64,000 nt of DNA, taken from the NCBI GenBank assembly GCA_003513495.1, contig DOPM01000057.1, positions 1 to 64,000 of the forward strand. The letters are read 5' to 3'. The first letter of the stretch is position 1, and the number at the start of each line of letters is the position of its first letter. The translations under genes and the position numbers were made by a program. The stretch comes from Desulfosporosinus sp. Lineage in GTDB: Bacteria; Bacillota; Desulfitobacteriia; Desulfitobacteriales; Desulfitobacteriaceae. The notes beneath the pieces were generated by a model, which searched no databases, was not told the origin of the DNA, and saw only the letters and a list, made by a program, of their open reading frames with translations. This document shows positions 35,354-44,986 of this stretch, piece by piece.

Positions 35354-37510
35354 TTAGGAGTATTTCTTCACCACTTCTGCTACCTCAGGGAAATCTATAC
35401 CCAGTCGCTGCAATGTCTCCAAAGTTGGAATACCATTGGAGTTCCAACCCCTTCGCAGATAGACCGCGTCACATAATTTCTGATATTGTTCTTCACGGTA
35501 GTTTCTTAAAATCCGGACCTTTTCCTCAGTCGTTTTTTCCGCTGTGTTTAAATCCAAAATTTCTTTCAACTGTCTGTCGTACCTATCCTGCCTGGATTCG
35601 TATTCCTCTGCTGTTACAGGACCGACGGCTCGATAAGGTACTTGGTCAAATTCTCTAGTACCATAACCCATTCTCAGATTAAACACCCTGTGGAAGTTAT
35701 AGACAACTTCCGACTGTCTAATAAGCTCATTATTGTCTATATCAGATCCAGTCACGCCGTTATATATTTCGACATAATTCTGTACATGTTCAGGGACTTT
35801 AGCAGGCTCTGCAGTGGTGTGATTATCAGCTGGAACGATATCATTCCAAGGAAGCTTGCATAACCCAACTAAGCTAAACCAGGTCCGAAACATGGGATAG
35901 TAGAACAGCGCTTCGGCTTTATCTTCAAAGGTGGGAATTTGATTATTGACCATGTCCATAAAGATGACCCAGGCCTCATCATGTTGAGGTCCTTTATTCG
36001 TCAGCCCATACCCGCCTTGCTGAGCCAAGGATTCTTTTGTCACATATTCTGAGAACTCAAGCCCTTTGACTTCCATACCAATGTCTTGTAGAAAATCAGG
36101 GTTAGCTCCATATTTCTCAATAAATAATTTCTTCATTCTACGGATACCCAGCCCTGCTATCACGCCAAAACCTTCACCCTTGGCCATTTGGTGAAGCAGC
36201 TCCAAAGCGGCCTCAGCATTACCAAAGTTTAATTTTAGTCCGCCTGTTATATCCTGGTTAATAACTCCGTTTTCGTAACATTCCATCACAAAGGCTGTGA
36301 GGGTCCCGAAGGAAATTGTATCAACTCCATAAGTATCGCAATAAAAATTAGTTTCAATCACAAATTCCGGATCAAAAACACCTAATACACTACCAGCCGC
36401 AGAAAGCGTCTCGTATTCCGGACCATCAACTATAACGTCTTTATTTTTATAGGGCCCGGTTTTAAGCTTAAACGAATTGATAACTTTGGCACAAGATAGA
36501 GTACAGCCATACCAACATTCGTCGTGACCATTAAGGTTAAAATACTTGGAGATTAGCACAGTATGAGTAATGTTATTTGCATTTGGATCAGAACCAAACT
36601 TATAATTACAGACGGGTAAAAGGTCATAATCATTCATGATCTTTACGATATGAGTTGTTCCGGCTTTTCTCATTTGGCATTGGGAATCATCTAAACTTAA
36701 GATTTCCTTGTGCATTTTTTTACCCACTTTTTTTAGTGTGGAGAGGTCATGGGGGTTGTTTAAATCTCCTCGTATTTTAATACTCTTTATTACTAAAGCT
36801 TTAATGTTCTTATCTCGAAAAACTGTTCCTAAGCCGCCTCTGCCGGCTTGTTTTATTCTCACCGCTTTTCGGCGGGTATCGTAAAAAGAGAAATTAAGCA
36901 GTCCGATCAAGGTATGTTGAGCGGCCTCTCCAGCAGTTACCACCGAAACGTTTACTTTATCTTCTTCACTTTCAGCATACATCTCTGTTAATTGTTCAAT
37001 CAGGATATGGCTATTAAGTTCTTCAAGAGGAGCTTCCTCAAGGGTTACTGTTCCTTTAGTACCATCAATAAACAGAATAACGTCACGTTCGGCTTTGCCT
37101 TGGATCTCAAGCGCATCCCAACCGGAGAATTTCAAAAATGGTCCAAAATAACCCCCCACGTTACTATCCATTGCCGATTGAGTCAAGGGAGATAATCCGA
37201 CTACATAGGATTTACCAGCACCTGGGTATTGAGTTATGCCGCCAATCGGACCAGGAGCAATAATCAGCTCATTTTCAGGATCATTCCATTTGGTATTATC
37301 ATTGATACCATCCCACAACAGTTTTAACCCAAAGCCCCTTCCTCCAATAAACTTCTGTTTCATCAATTCAGTGACAGGTTTTTCGGCAAATGTTTTAGCA
37401 GAAAGATTGACGTATAATGTGCGGTTAGTATAACCCTTGTCTATTTGACCGAGTTGATAATTAAATGTGCCTAAGAGTTTATGAGAATTTTTTATTTCTT
37501 CAAGATTCAT
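35354..37510 (-). CDS. aor: Aldehyde ferredoxin oxidoreductase (tungsten-pterin, AOR family)
   Basis: The 718-residue enzyme interconverts aldehydes and acids with ferredoxin. It has the AOR N-terminal domain (GGRGFGLKLLWDGI near residues 56-69, PGPIGGITQYPGAGKS), the GRGGLGTVFRDKNIKAL segment near 223-239, and the [4Fe-4S] Cys set C332/C336/C340 plus C551 (SLVGLCKLPW). The first spacing is CxxxCxxxC, one residue longer than the CxxCxxxC of Pyrococcus AOR. I chose the ATG at 37510, preceded by TTGGAGGGG; the frame runs upstream to 37615 without a start of this quality. It is longer than the roughly 600 residues of classical AOR, with extra C-terminal sequence. Confidence 0.88.
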   Translation of the reverse strand: MNLEEIKNSHKLLGTFNYQLGQIDKGYTNRTLYVNLSAKTFAEKPVTELMKQKFIGGRGFGLKLLWDGINDNTKWNDPENELIIAPGPIGGITQYPGAGKSYVVGLSPLTQSAMDSNVGGYFGPFLKFSGWDALEIQGKAERDVILFIDGTKGTVTLEEAPLEELNSHILIEQLTEMYAESEEDKVNVSVVTAGEAAQHTLIGLLNFSFYDTRRKAVRIKQAGRGGLGTVFRDKNIKALVIKSIKIRGDLNNPHDLSTLKKVGKKMHKEILSLDDSQCQMRKAGTTHIVKIMNDYDLLPVCNYKFGSDPNANNITHTVLISKYFNLNGHDECWYGCTLSCAKVINSFKLKTGPYKNKDVIVDGPEYETLSAAGSVLGVFDPEFVIETNFYCDTYGVDTISFGTLTAFVMECYENGVINQDITGGLKLNFGNAEAALELLHQMAKGEGFGVIAGLGIRRMKKLFIEKYGANPDFLQDIGMEVKGLEFSEYVTKESLAQQGGYGLTNKGPQHDEAWVIFMDMVNNQIPTFEDKAEALFYYPMFRTWFSLVGLCKLPWNDIVPADNHTTAEPAKVPEHVQNYVEIYNGVTGSDIDNNELIRQSEVVYNFHRVFNLRMGYGTREFDQVPYRAVGPVTAEEYESRQDRYDRQLKEILDLNTAEKTTEEKVRILRNYREEQYQKLCDAVYLRRGWNSNGIPTLETLQRLGIDFPEVAEVVKKYS

Positions 37511-37568
37511 AAGTTTTCCCCTCCAATTTTTATTTATGTTACACTGGAAGATTCCAACTATGGACCAC

Positions 37569-38843
37569 TTAGCCTTTAGTAACTTCCAAATTATTTTGTA
37601 TTGATACCCACCCACGAGCTCTCATTGCTTCAACAACTTTGCTAATGGCTTTTATCCAACAAGCAAGACGCATCGAAATATTTTTTTCGGTATGCAAGGT
37701 ATAGATTTCGTTAAATACTTTGTGATTAATTCTTTCTAATTTAGTGTTTACTTCCTCTTCGCTCCAATTATCATCATTTAAATTTTGAATTCTTTCAAAG
37801 TGAGCTACTTGTGTGCCCCCTGAGTTAGCCCAGATGTCAGGCGCGATAAATACCCCTTTGTCAATGAGGATTTTCTCTGCTTCTGGTGTTGTAGGGCCGT
37901 TAGCGCCTTCAATCAAATACTTAGCTCTGATCCGAGGTGCGTTTTCCTCCGTAATTACATTTTGTACCGCACAGGGTGCCAAAACATCACATTCCAATTC
38001 CAACAATTCCCCATTGCCAATTTCCATAGCTTTTGAATAGCCCCGTAAAGTACCAGAACGCTCTACATATGCATGAACATCTGTAATGTCCAAGCCTTTA
38101 GGATCATATATGGCCGTGAAGACATCACTAACTGCTAAAACCCTTACACCATCCATCTGGTACAATTTCGCTAAATGCCATCCCACTTTACCAAATCCCT
38201 GGATTACTGCAGTAAGGCCTTTCATCTCACTCCGTCTGGCCTTGACTAATTCTCGAGTAGCAAACAATAAGCCCCGGCTAGTCGCTTCCTGTCGACCTCT
38301 GGATCCTCCGAGCACCATCATTTTGCCGCTGATCCCGCCTGCTTCATGATGCATATTCATGGCTTCCCATTCGTCCATCATCCAGCTCTGAGTTTGAGCA
38401 GATGTACCTATATCTGCTCCAGGGAAATCTTTCCACGCCCCAATAATTGGAGCAATTTTACGGATATATCCGCGGCACAAGCGTTCCAGTTCTTCCCGGG
38501 AAAGCTTGTGCGGGTCAACAATCACTCCGCCTTTGGCCCCTCCATTGGGTATTTCGTTCAAGGCATTTTTCAAGGTCATCCAAAGAGACAAGGCTTTGAC
38601 ATCCTCCGGCGTTTCTTCCGGATGAAAGCGTGTTCCTCCCCGTGTTGGTCCTAAAGCTGTATTATGTTGAAAACGAAAACCAGTAAATATCTCAACTTTA
38701 CCATTATCCATCCGTACAGGAATCCTCACCGTTAACTGTGCCATGGGTTCTTTCAATATCTCATGAATTTCCGATTCCAGTTTCATGTAGTTTATGGCTT
38801 CAGCCAATTGTTCAAGTGCTACATCGAAGGCATCTTTTTTCAT
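37569..38843 (-). CDS. Glu/Leu/Phe/Val dehydrogenase family protein
   Basis: This NAD(P)-dependent enzyme deaminates an amino acid to its 2-oxoacid. The 424-residue length and GPTRGGTRFHPE (residues 65-76) match hexameric glutamate dehydrogenases, with Lys92 and catalytic Lys104 (NGGAKGGVIVDP) in place. In Clostridium GDH a lysine of KGGLRFHP contacts the substrate side-chain carboxylate; here that position is Arg68. The substrate may be glutamate or another amino acid. It lies between the ornithine cyclodeaminase-family gene and aor, within the block that also carries kor, so its 2-oxoacid product could feed KorABCD. Confidence 0.85.
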   Translation of the reverse strand: MKKDAFDVALEQLAEAINYMKLESEIHEILKEPMAQLTVRIPVRMDNGKVEIFTGFRFQHNTALGPTRGGTRFHPEETPEDVKALSLWMTLKNALNEIPNGGAKGGVIVDPHKLSREELERLCRGYIRKIAPIIGAWKDFPGADIGTSAQTQSWMMDEWEAMNMHHEAGGISGKMMVLGGSRGRQEATSRGLLFATRELVKARRSEMKGLTAVIQGFGKVGWHLAKLYQMDGVRVLAVSDVFTAIYDPKGLDITDVHAYVERSGTLRGYSKAMEIGNGELLELECDVLAPCAVQNVITEENAPRIRAKYLIEGANGPTTPEAEKILIDKGVFIAPDIWANSGGTQVAHFERIQNLNDDNWSEEEVNTKLERINHKVFNEIYTLHTEKNISMRLACWIKAISKVVEAMRARGWVSIQNNLEVTKG

Positions 38844-38984
38844 AATAAACCTACCTTTCGCAAGTTAAAGACTAATAGAATAGACAATAAAAACCTGAGG
38901 ACAGAGTATTTGCCAATATCCCCAACCTTTTTCCTTATTGCAATGTACCACCCCAAGCTAGGGCAAAAATTCAAAGAACGAGTT

Positions 38985-39968
38985 CTAAATAGAAAGAAGC
39001 TGCCCCAGACCTTTTCTTTCGGCATGCTCGCATACTAAAGCAGCTACAGCAATATCTTCGAGCGACAATCCCAAGTTGATCGCAATGATTCTTTCCGAAT
39101 CATTAAGTCTGGCAGATTTTTTACCTGAGACAAGGTCTGTGAGATCACCATAAACCGTTGGCACAGAGCTAAAGTAGCCCATTTTGCGATGTGTTTCAAA
39201 TTGCGGTACATCATCAACATAAATCCTCTCAGCAGCTTCGAAACTGCTTTTTCTCCAGTAGGAGTCATAATCAATAGGGGCGCCAAAACAGCCCTCCTTT
39301 AGCCAGGAACTTTCGATTACGGGTTCAGGATTAGCGAGAATGGGACCGGCAGTAATAATTATGTCACTACCCTCTACTGCCTTCTGCGGATTAAGAGCGT
39401 GTTCGACTATAACCTTAAATTGTTGTTCCATTTCCTGAGCAAAACGAGTAAGAGCCTCCTGGTTAATGTCGTAGGCTTTAACGGTCTTAATATCCGGACA
39501 GACCGCCAGGACTGCTTCTAACTGAGTACGGGCTTGAACTCCGCAACCAAGAATTGCTGCGATCTCACTATTACTTCGTGCCAGATACTTGGCAGATAGC
39601 CCTGTAACTGCCCCTGTACGAATGGCTGTCAAAATACCTGCTTCCATGATTGCCATAGGAAACCCTGTTTCTTGGTCGTTTAGGATAATCAATCCAGAGA
39701 TATACGGCAAACCTTTTTCCCTATTACCCGGATAGGCACTGATCCATTTAAGCCCCGCGGCCTTAAACTTAGGAAAACTGCAGAGCATTGCATTGATAAA
39801 ATTGTCATCCCGTTTAGGATGCAATTCAATCTTAGGCAGGGCATCTACGTTTCCCTTGGCTTTTTCCAGAAATGACTCGTCCAAGAGGCTAATAACATCA
39901 GACATACCAATACTTAAAGCACCGATATTGTCTCTGGACAAGTAGAGAATCTCACTACCTAGTTTCAT
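38985..39968 (-). CDS. Ornithine cyclodeaminase / mu-crystallin family protein
   Basis: The 327-residue protein has the family's barrel and Rossmann domains, with GLKWISAYPGNREKGLPYISG near residues 72-92, EAGILTAIRTGAVTGLSAKYLA near 108-129, and the NAD loop AAILGCGVQARTQ near 136-148. Relatives include ornithine cyclodeaminase, alanine dehydrogenase and ketimine reductases. The target is probably an amino acid imported by the Liv system. GGAGGAG precedes the ATG. A GntR-type operator lies about 115 bases upstream. Confidence 0.85.
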   Translation of the reverse strand: MKLGSEILYLSRDNIGALSIGMSDVISLLDESFLEKAKGNVDALPKIELHPKRDDNFINAMLCSFPKFKAAGLKWISAYPGNREKGLPYISGLIILNDQETGFPMAIMEAGILTAIRTGAVTGLSAKYLARSNSEIAAILGCGVQARTQLEAVLAVCPDIKTVKAYDINQEALTRFAQEMEQQFKVIVEHALNPQKAVEGSDIIITAGPILANPEPVIESSWLKEGCFGAPIDYDSYWRKSSFEAAERIYVDDVPQFETHRKMGYFSSVPTVYGDLTDLVSGKKSARLNDSERIIAINLGLSLEDIAVAALVCEHAERKGLGQLLSI

Positions 39969-40083
39969 AAGCCCACTCTCCTCCAGTTATATAGCTAATA
40001 ATCGTTCACGGGTAGCTTCGAATCTGCTTCACTCAACTGATCAGTGTCTCCAAAGCAACCCTTGGTCTTGATACTAACATGCC

Positions 40084-40101
40084 TTGGTATGACCAATTAT
40101 A
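40084..40101 (-). promoter_or_regulatory. GntR/FadR-type operator overlapping a -10 box, upstream of the cyclodeaminase-family gene
   Basis: TTGGTATGACCAA (40084-40096) is a 5-3-5 palindrome matching the TTGGTnnnACCAA site of FadR-subfamily GntR regulators such as PdhR. On the minus strand it abuts a TATAAT box (40101-40096), so a bound regulator would block transcription. The likely protein is the GntR regulator at 41503. Confidence 0.65.
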
Positions 40102-40132
40102 AAACACCTATCCTATAAGTTGCTTAATGACT

Positions 40133-41329
40133 CTAGTATACTTCTTTTTCTAACAACAATTGGTTTTTGGTAAATCGCTCCAAAGAAAATGGTGTCAAAT
40201 CAATTGTGTCATACTTTCCTAAGCGTATAAGCTCTGATAAACATTTACCTGCTGCCGGCGCCTGTTGAAACCCATGACCACTAAAACCAGTGAGCAAATA
40301 ATAACCTTTCATTTGTGGGTGTTCACCGATGATTGCATTATGATCGATATAGTTATATTCATAGAGACCAGCCCACCCCTGTTCTAATTTAAGCCTTTCA
40401 AAATTTGGGGAACGTTCAGCCAGTAACGGCCATACTTCATTAGTAAAATATGATTTATCCAAATGGAAATCATATTCATACTTGAAATCTTTCTTTTCCA
40501 CCATATGAGAACCTTCACGTGAACCTGTTATTATTTTCACACCTTCGCCCAAGAAGTAAGTACCTGTCAGCGTATCGAAGATAAAGGGGATTCGCTGTTT
40601 AAAGGGAATTGTCAAATCAACACAATAAACTTGTTTCCGAAGCGGTCGTACTGGAATATCTAATCCAACAGTGTTACTTAATTCACCAGACCAAGCTCCC
40701 GCAGCATTTACTACAATTGATGCCTGATATTCTTCTCCGCTCTCTAATCTAACGCCGCTGATTTGTTGATTACCATCACTTAAAATTGTTTGAACCTTTT
40801 CATATATATATTCTACACCTAACCGTTTTGCATGTTTTACATACCATTGTAGGACTGAATAAGGATCAATGTTTCCTGCGGCCACATCGAAAACAGCACC
40901 CTCTAAATCGCTAACTATCAGCTCCGGAACAAAGGACTTTACTTCTTCCGGAGTCATTAACTGAATATTTACACCAAAACTTTTTTGTAATTTCATGTTC
41001 TCTTTCAACATGGATAGTACTTGATCATTTGCCAAATATAGATAGCCGTGTTGATTAAAATCAATAACTGCTGGATCTCCGTCCAAGGCCATCTCTTTTT
41101 CAAATTTCTCATAGATTTGTATACTAAGCTGGGATAATCGGATATTCCCTTCAATACTAAAGGTATGTCGAACTCCTCCGTAACTGCGTGGAGTGGAAGT
41201 GTACTCATACATCCTATCTTTTTCAAATACAACAATGCTGCCTGTATATCCGTCTTTACGCAAGTTATAAGCTAAACTTGAGGCCATGATCCCGCCACCA
41301 ACAATAATCAAATCGAATTTTTTAGTCAT
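40133..41329 (-). CDS. FAD-dependent amino-acid oxidase/dehydrogenase (DAO family)
   Basis: The 398-residue protein has the N-terminal FAD dinucleotide fold IIVGGGIMASSLAYNL (residues 8-23), RSYGGVRHTFS near 48-58, and a C-terminal GYYLLTGFSGHGFQQAPAAGK that closes the flavin site. The overall pattern resembles glycine/sarcosine oxidase and the beta subunit of sarcosine or proline dehydrogenases. In an anaerobe it would act as a dehydrogenase with an unidentified electron acceptor. It lies between the GntR regulator and the cyclodeaminase-family gene. GGAGGG precedes the ATG. Confidence 0.83.
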   Translation of the reverse strand: MTKKFDLIIVGGGIMASSLAYNLRKDGYTGSIVVFEKDRMYEYTSTPRSYGGVRHTFSIEGNIRLSQLSIQIYEKFEKEMALDGDPAVIDFNQHGYLYLANDQVLSMLKENMKLQKSFGVNIQLMTPEEVKSFVPELIVSDLEGAVFDVAAGNIDPYSVLQWYVKHAKRLGVEYIYEKVQTILSDGNQQISGVRLESGEEYQASIVVNAAGAWSGELSNTVGLDIPVRPLRKQVYCVDLTIPFKQRIPFIFDTLTGTYFLGEGVKIITGSREGSHMVEKKDFKYEYDFHLDKSYFTNEVWPLLAERSPNFERLKLEQGWAGLYEYNYIDHNAIIGEHPQMKGYYLLTGFSGHGFQQAPAAGKCLSELIRLGKYDTIDLTPFSLERFTKNQLLLEKEVY

Positions 41330-41502
41330 AATACCCTCCTAAAATCCAAATATTTTCAAATTTTTTGAATATTCTTCTAGGAAAATTTCTGGGTATTTGC
41401 TTATTCTTATCCGCATGAATACACTCGGCATTAATAACTTACCTTGCAGGACAAAGCTTAGGTATTTCTGCTTATGTCCTTTTTATAAAATGAAACTGGA
41501 TA

Positions 41503-42219
41503 TTATTCCTCAATTCCTTTTAATTTTTTCAACTCCTGAATCGATGTATTAATGTGTTCGCTGACCGCCGCCACCGCTGCTTCCGCATCACCATTCTTTA
41601 TAGCCTCGTAAACCCGTCCATGTTGCTGAGACCATAGCTGGCGGTTTTCTTGCTGTTCTACGAGTTTTTGTCGGCTCGGACTATAATACTCTTTCATTAA
41701 TCCCATTAACACTGTCATTAAGTTTTGAAGTACTGGATTGTGAGCTGCACGGACTACGCTGAAATGGAACTTGCTGTCAGAGTCATCAGTATTCCGCCCT
41801 TCTTTAACATCATTTTCCATATTGCACACTAGTTCATACATACTGTACAGGTCTGCCCCATCAGCACGTTTAGCCGCAATGCGCGCAGCACCAGATTCAA
41901 TCACCAGCCTGGCCTCCAATAGGTCAAAAATACCATCTATCTCTTTCAAAACTATGTTGGCAAAAGGATCAATTAGGTCCTTTATATTCACCTCTTTAAC
42001 ATAAGCACCGCTCCCGGGAGTAATCTCCAACAACCCTTGAGACACCAAAGAGGTTAGTGCCTCCCGCACAGCTGATCGACTTACACCCAATGTCTCTGCC
42101 AATTGTCTTTCCGGTAATAGCTGGTCTCCTGTTGACAAAGTACCGTCTTGAATTAAACTTCTAATCTTTTCAGCAACTTCTTCATATAGACGCGTTCGCT
42201 TTTTGCGCGTAAGATCCAT
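41503..42219 (-). CDS. GntR-family regulator, FadR/FCD subfamily
   Basis: The 238-residue protein has an N-terminal winged helix (about residues 8-75, with LLPERQLAETLGVSRSAVREAL) and a C-terminal FCD helical ligand domain (about 95-230) with the metal-binding His and Asp pattern expected for the group. It is flanked by the Liv transporter genes and the oxidative genes. Matching operators occur ahead of both groups, at 47401 and 40084. It is probably a repressor that responds to the imported amino acid or its 2-oxoacid. Confidence 0.88.
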   Translation of the reverse strand: MDLTRKKRTRLYEEVAEKIRSLIQDGTLSTGDQLLPERQLAETLGVSRSAVREALTSLVSQGLLEITPGSGAYVKEVNIKDLIDPFANIVLKEIDGIFDLLEARLVIESGAARIAAKRADGADLYSMYELVCNMENDVKEGRNTDDSDSKFHFSVVRAAHNPVLQNLMTVLMGLMKEYYSPSRQKLVEQQENRQLWSQQHGRVYEAIKNGDAEAAVAAVSEHINTSIQELKKLKGIEE

Positions 42220-42463
42220 GTAAATTCTCCTTTAAGCCTTTAATAATATAAGGTCCAGCTTCACAAAGAGGTCTTTCGCTTAAGTCTAAAATTTAATCAA
42301 CTAGTGTGAAATACCTACCTTTGAGACGCATACTTATATATACCACAAGCAAAAGTCAAAATGCAAGGATTCCTCTTCAAGCAATAGTGCCAATGTTAAT
42401 TTGCTGATCGCTCGCAATTCCTTGGTACCGCTGGAAACAGTGAAACTTACGTTTAATCGCTGC

Positions 42464-43192
42464 TCATAGTGCGATCCCCTCTTTTTTGTGTGACCCCAGA
42501 TAAGCTTGTTGCACTTCTGGGTTAGCTCTAAGATCACTTGCAGTTCCCTCAATCACAATTTTGCCTGTTTCAATAACATAAGCTCTGTCAGCATTTGCCA
42601 AGGCCATGTTGGCATTTTGCTCAACCAAAAGAATAGTTGTACCGCTTTTCTTAATCTCTCTGATCGTACGGAATATCTCCTTTACAACCAGAGGAGCCAG
42701 ACCCATGGAAGGCTCATCTAGCAATAATAATTTGGGTGCTGCCATTATACTGCGTCCAATTGCTAACATCTGTTGTTCTCCACCGCTTAAAGTTCCTCCA
42801 TATTGTTCTTTACGCTCATGCAAACGGGGAAACTTAGTAAACACATTTTCTAAATCTCTTGCAATTATGGCTTTATCTTTGCGCACATAAGCACCGAGCA
42901 TGAGGTTTTCCTTCACCGTCAAATTAGGGAATACGCCGCGCCCTTCGGGAACATGGATAATGCCTAATTTTACAATTTTGTCAGCGGAGAGTTTAGTGAT
43001 ATCTTGACTGTCGAACATGATGGAACCATGGCTCGGTCGCAACAAACCTGAAATTGTTTTTAAAGTGGTAGTCTTCCCTGCTCCATTGGCACCGATTAAC
43101 GCCACGACTTCACCTGGTTTAACCTGGAGGCATACCCCTGTTAGAGCGGGAATTACACCATAATGTACACTAACACTATCAAATGACAGCAT
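42464..43192 (-). CDS. livF: Branched-chain amino-acid type ABC transporter ATPase LivF
   Basis: The 242-residue ATPase has Walker A GANGAGKTTT, signature LSGGEQQML and Walker B LLLLDEPSMGL. The LivF-specific short form lacks the C-terminal extension of LivG. I chose the ATG at 43192 with GAGGGGG 7 bases upstream; it lies 14 bases inside the end of livG. The frame also opens at 43213. Confidence 0.92.
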   Translation of the reverse strand: MLSFDSVSVHYGVIPALTGVCLQVKPGEVVALIGANGAGKTTTLKTISGLLRPSHGSIMFDSQDITKLSADKIVKLGIIHVPEGRGVFPNLTVKENLMLGAYVRKDKAIIARDLENVFTKFPRLHERKEQYGGTLSGGEQQMLAIGRSIMAAPKLLLLDEPSMGLAPLVVKEIFRTIREIKKSGTTILLVEQNANMALANADRAYVIETGKIVIEGTASDLRANPEVQQAYLGSHKKEGIAL

Positions 43193-43979
43193 AGTCATCC
43201 CCCTCTTCGTCACTGCTCCCTATATACGCTTCGATTACTTTCGGATCATTCTGAATAGCTAATGGAGAGCCTTCCGCAATCTTACAGCCATAGTCCAATA
43301 CTACAATACGATCTGATATATCCATTACCAGGTCCAGATCATGTTCAATCAGTATAATTGACTTGTTCATTTCCTTACTAATACGCCGAATAAGCTTAAC
43401 CAATTCTATTCTTTCTTGGGTATTCATACCTGCTGCTGGTTCATCTAACAGTAAAACGTCACATTCCGTGGCCAAAGCACGGGCTATTTCCAACAACCTT
43501 TGTTTACCATAAGGCAGATTGCTCGCAAGTTCTTCCAAAAGGTTCTCTAAACCTACAACTCCCAGGAGCTGTTTACAGTAGTTAATCGACTTTAGCCTCT
43601 GTTCGTTTACTTTCCTGCCGTGGAACAATACTCCAAGCAATCCTTCCTTATTCCGGCAATGGTGGCCAAGCATGACATTTTCTAATACGGTAAGCATTGG
43701 GAATAAACGGATATTCTGAAACGTCCTGGCTATACCCTTTTTAACAAGCGCATGAGGTGTGAGATTTTTGACCAACTTTCCTTTCAGCCTTATCTCTCCG
43801 GACGTCGGCTGATAAACACCTGACAGGATGTTAAAAAGTGTCGTTTTACCGGCACCGTTAGGACCGATAATCGTCAATATCTCCCCCTCATAAGCATATA
43901 TAGATACATTATCGATAGCTAGGAGGCCCCCAAACTGAATAGTTACATTATTCATTTCAACCAACTTATTTGGAATCAA
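43179..43979 (-). CDS. livG: Branched-chain amino-acid type ABC transporter ATPase LivG
   Basis: The 266-residue ATPase has Walker A GPNGAGKTTLF, Walker B VLLLDEPAAGMN and the LivG-type C-terminus with VIEAYIG. The signature region reads LPYGKQRLLEIARAL, where the usual Ser-Gly-Gly-Glu is YGKQ, a common LivG variant. The TTG start overlaps the livM stop; an ATG at 43958 is a weaker alternative because no ribosome site precedes it. Confidence 0.92.
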   Translation of the reverse strand: MIPNKLVEMNNVTIQFGGLLAIDNVSIYAYEGEILTIIGPNGAGKTTLFNILSGVYQPTSGEIRLKGKLVKNLTPHALVKKGIARTFQNIRLFPMLTVLENVMLGHHCRNKEGLLGVLFHGRKVNEQRLKSINYCKQLLGVVGLENLLEELASNLPYGKQRLLEIARALATECDVLLLDEPAAGMNTQERIELVKLIRRISKEMNKSIILIEHDLDLVMDISDRIVVLDYGCKIAEGSPLAIQNDPKVIEAYIGSSDEEGDDYAVI

Positions 43980-44986
43980 ATGGGCTCACCCCTTTTCACT
44001 CGGGTGGGTTTTTTTTCCAGATTTTTCAGTATAGCATTACGCACTCTATGTTTCGCTCCCCAAAATCCGTCAGGTTTATAAATCATCATAATTACCATTA
44101 AAGCACCGTACAACAGCATGCGGTAATCAGCCATAAAGCGCAGAACTTCCGGCGCTAAACCCAAAACAATGGCTCCAATTACAACACCTGGAATACTGGC
44201 CAGTCCACCCAATACAACCATGGATAGAATCGTTACCGAATCCATAAACGTAAAGGAATCCGGGCTGACGAATGAAATATAAGTGGCATAGTAACCGCCT
44301 GCAATACCTGCAAATAAAGCAGAAAAAACAAATGCCAGCAGCTTAGCCCTTAAAGTAGGAATCCCAACAGCTTCGGCTGCTAATTCATCGTGGCTTACAG
44401 CAATTAGGCTCAACCCAAACTCAGATTCCGCAATTCTTACCATAAAGATCACTGTTATTACCAATATCATTAAGATCAGGAAATAAAACGGGATTTTGCT
44501 GGTAAAAATCAGGCTGCCAAGCTGAGGCGACGGAATACCTGGTAACCCCATCGGTCCACGGGTTAAACTGTCCCAATTTAAAAATACCAAGCGAACTATT
44601 TCTCCGAATCCCAAAGTGACGATGGCCAAGTAGTCGCCCCTCAGCCGCAGGGTCGGCAATCCCAGGATTAAACCAAATAGAGCTGTAATAATCCCGGCAA
44701 GGGGAATAGTGGCCCAGTAGGGCATATTGAGCCTCAGCATTAATAATGCTGTGACGTAAGCACCAATTCCATAAAAAGCAGCGTGACCGATTGATAGCTG
44801 TCCGGTAAAGCCGGATACCAAATTAAGACTAAGACTAAGCACGACATAAAGACCGACAGTAATTAGTACGTGCAGTAAGTAGTCGCTTTTAATGACTAAG
44901 GGTAAAATCGCTAATACCACCAACAAACCCAAGGAAGTTTGAGGCCTTATGACCACTTTTTTGATTACTTCTATCACCACGTTCAC
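43976..44986 (-). CDS. livM: Branched-chain amino-acid type ABC permease LivM
   Basis: The 336-residue membrane protein has the LivM pattern: about 9-10 hydrophobic segments, NLVSGFTGQLSIGHAAFYGIGAY near residues 55-77, LRGDYLAIVTLGFGEIVR near 114-131, and a basic C-terminal tail. It starts with GTG directly after the livH stop. Confidence 0.93.
   Translation of the reverse strand: MNVVIEVIKKVVIRPQTSLGLLVVLAILPLVIKSDYLLHVLITVGLYVVLSLSLNLVSGFTGQLSIGHAAFYGIGAYVTALLMLRLNMPYWATIPLAGIITALFGLILGLPTLRLRGDYLAIVTLGFGEIVRLVFLNWDSLTRGPMGLPGIPSPQLGSLIFTSKIPFYFLILMILVITVIFMVRIAESEFGLSLIAVSHDELAAEAVGIPTLRAKLLAFVFSALFAGIAGGYYATYISFVSPDSFTFMDSVTILSMVVLGGLASIPGVVIGAIVLGLAPEVLRFMADYRMLLYGALMVIMMIYKPDGFWGAKHRVRNAILKNLEKKPTRVKRGEPI

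Noticed and set aside
38940..38960. Second sigma-54 promoter upstream of the GDH-like gene
   Set aside because: On the minus strand a GGGGTGG...ATTGCA stretch has the right spacing but a poor -24 box, and no activator is linked to this block.
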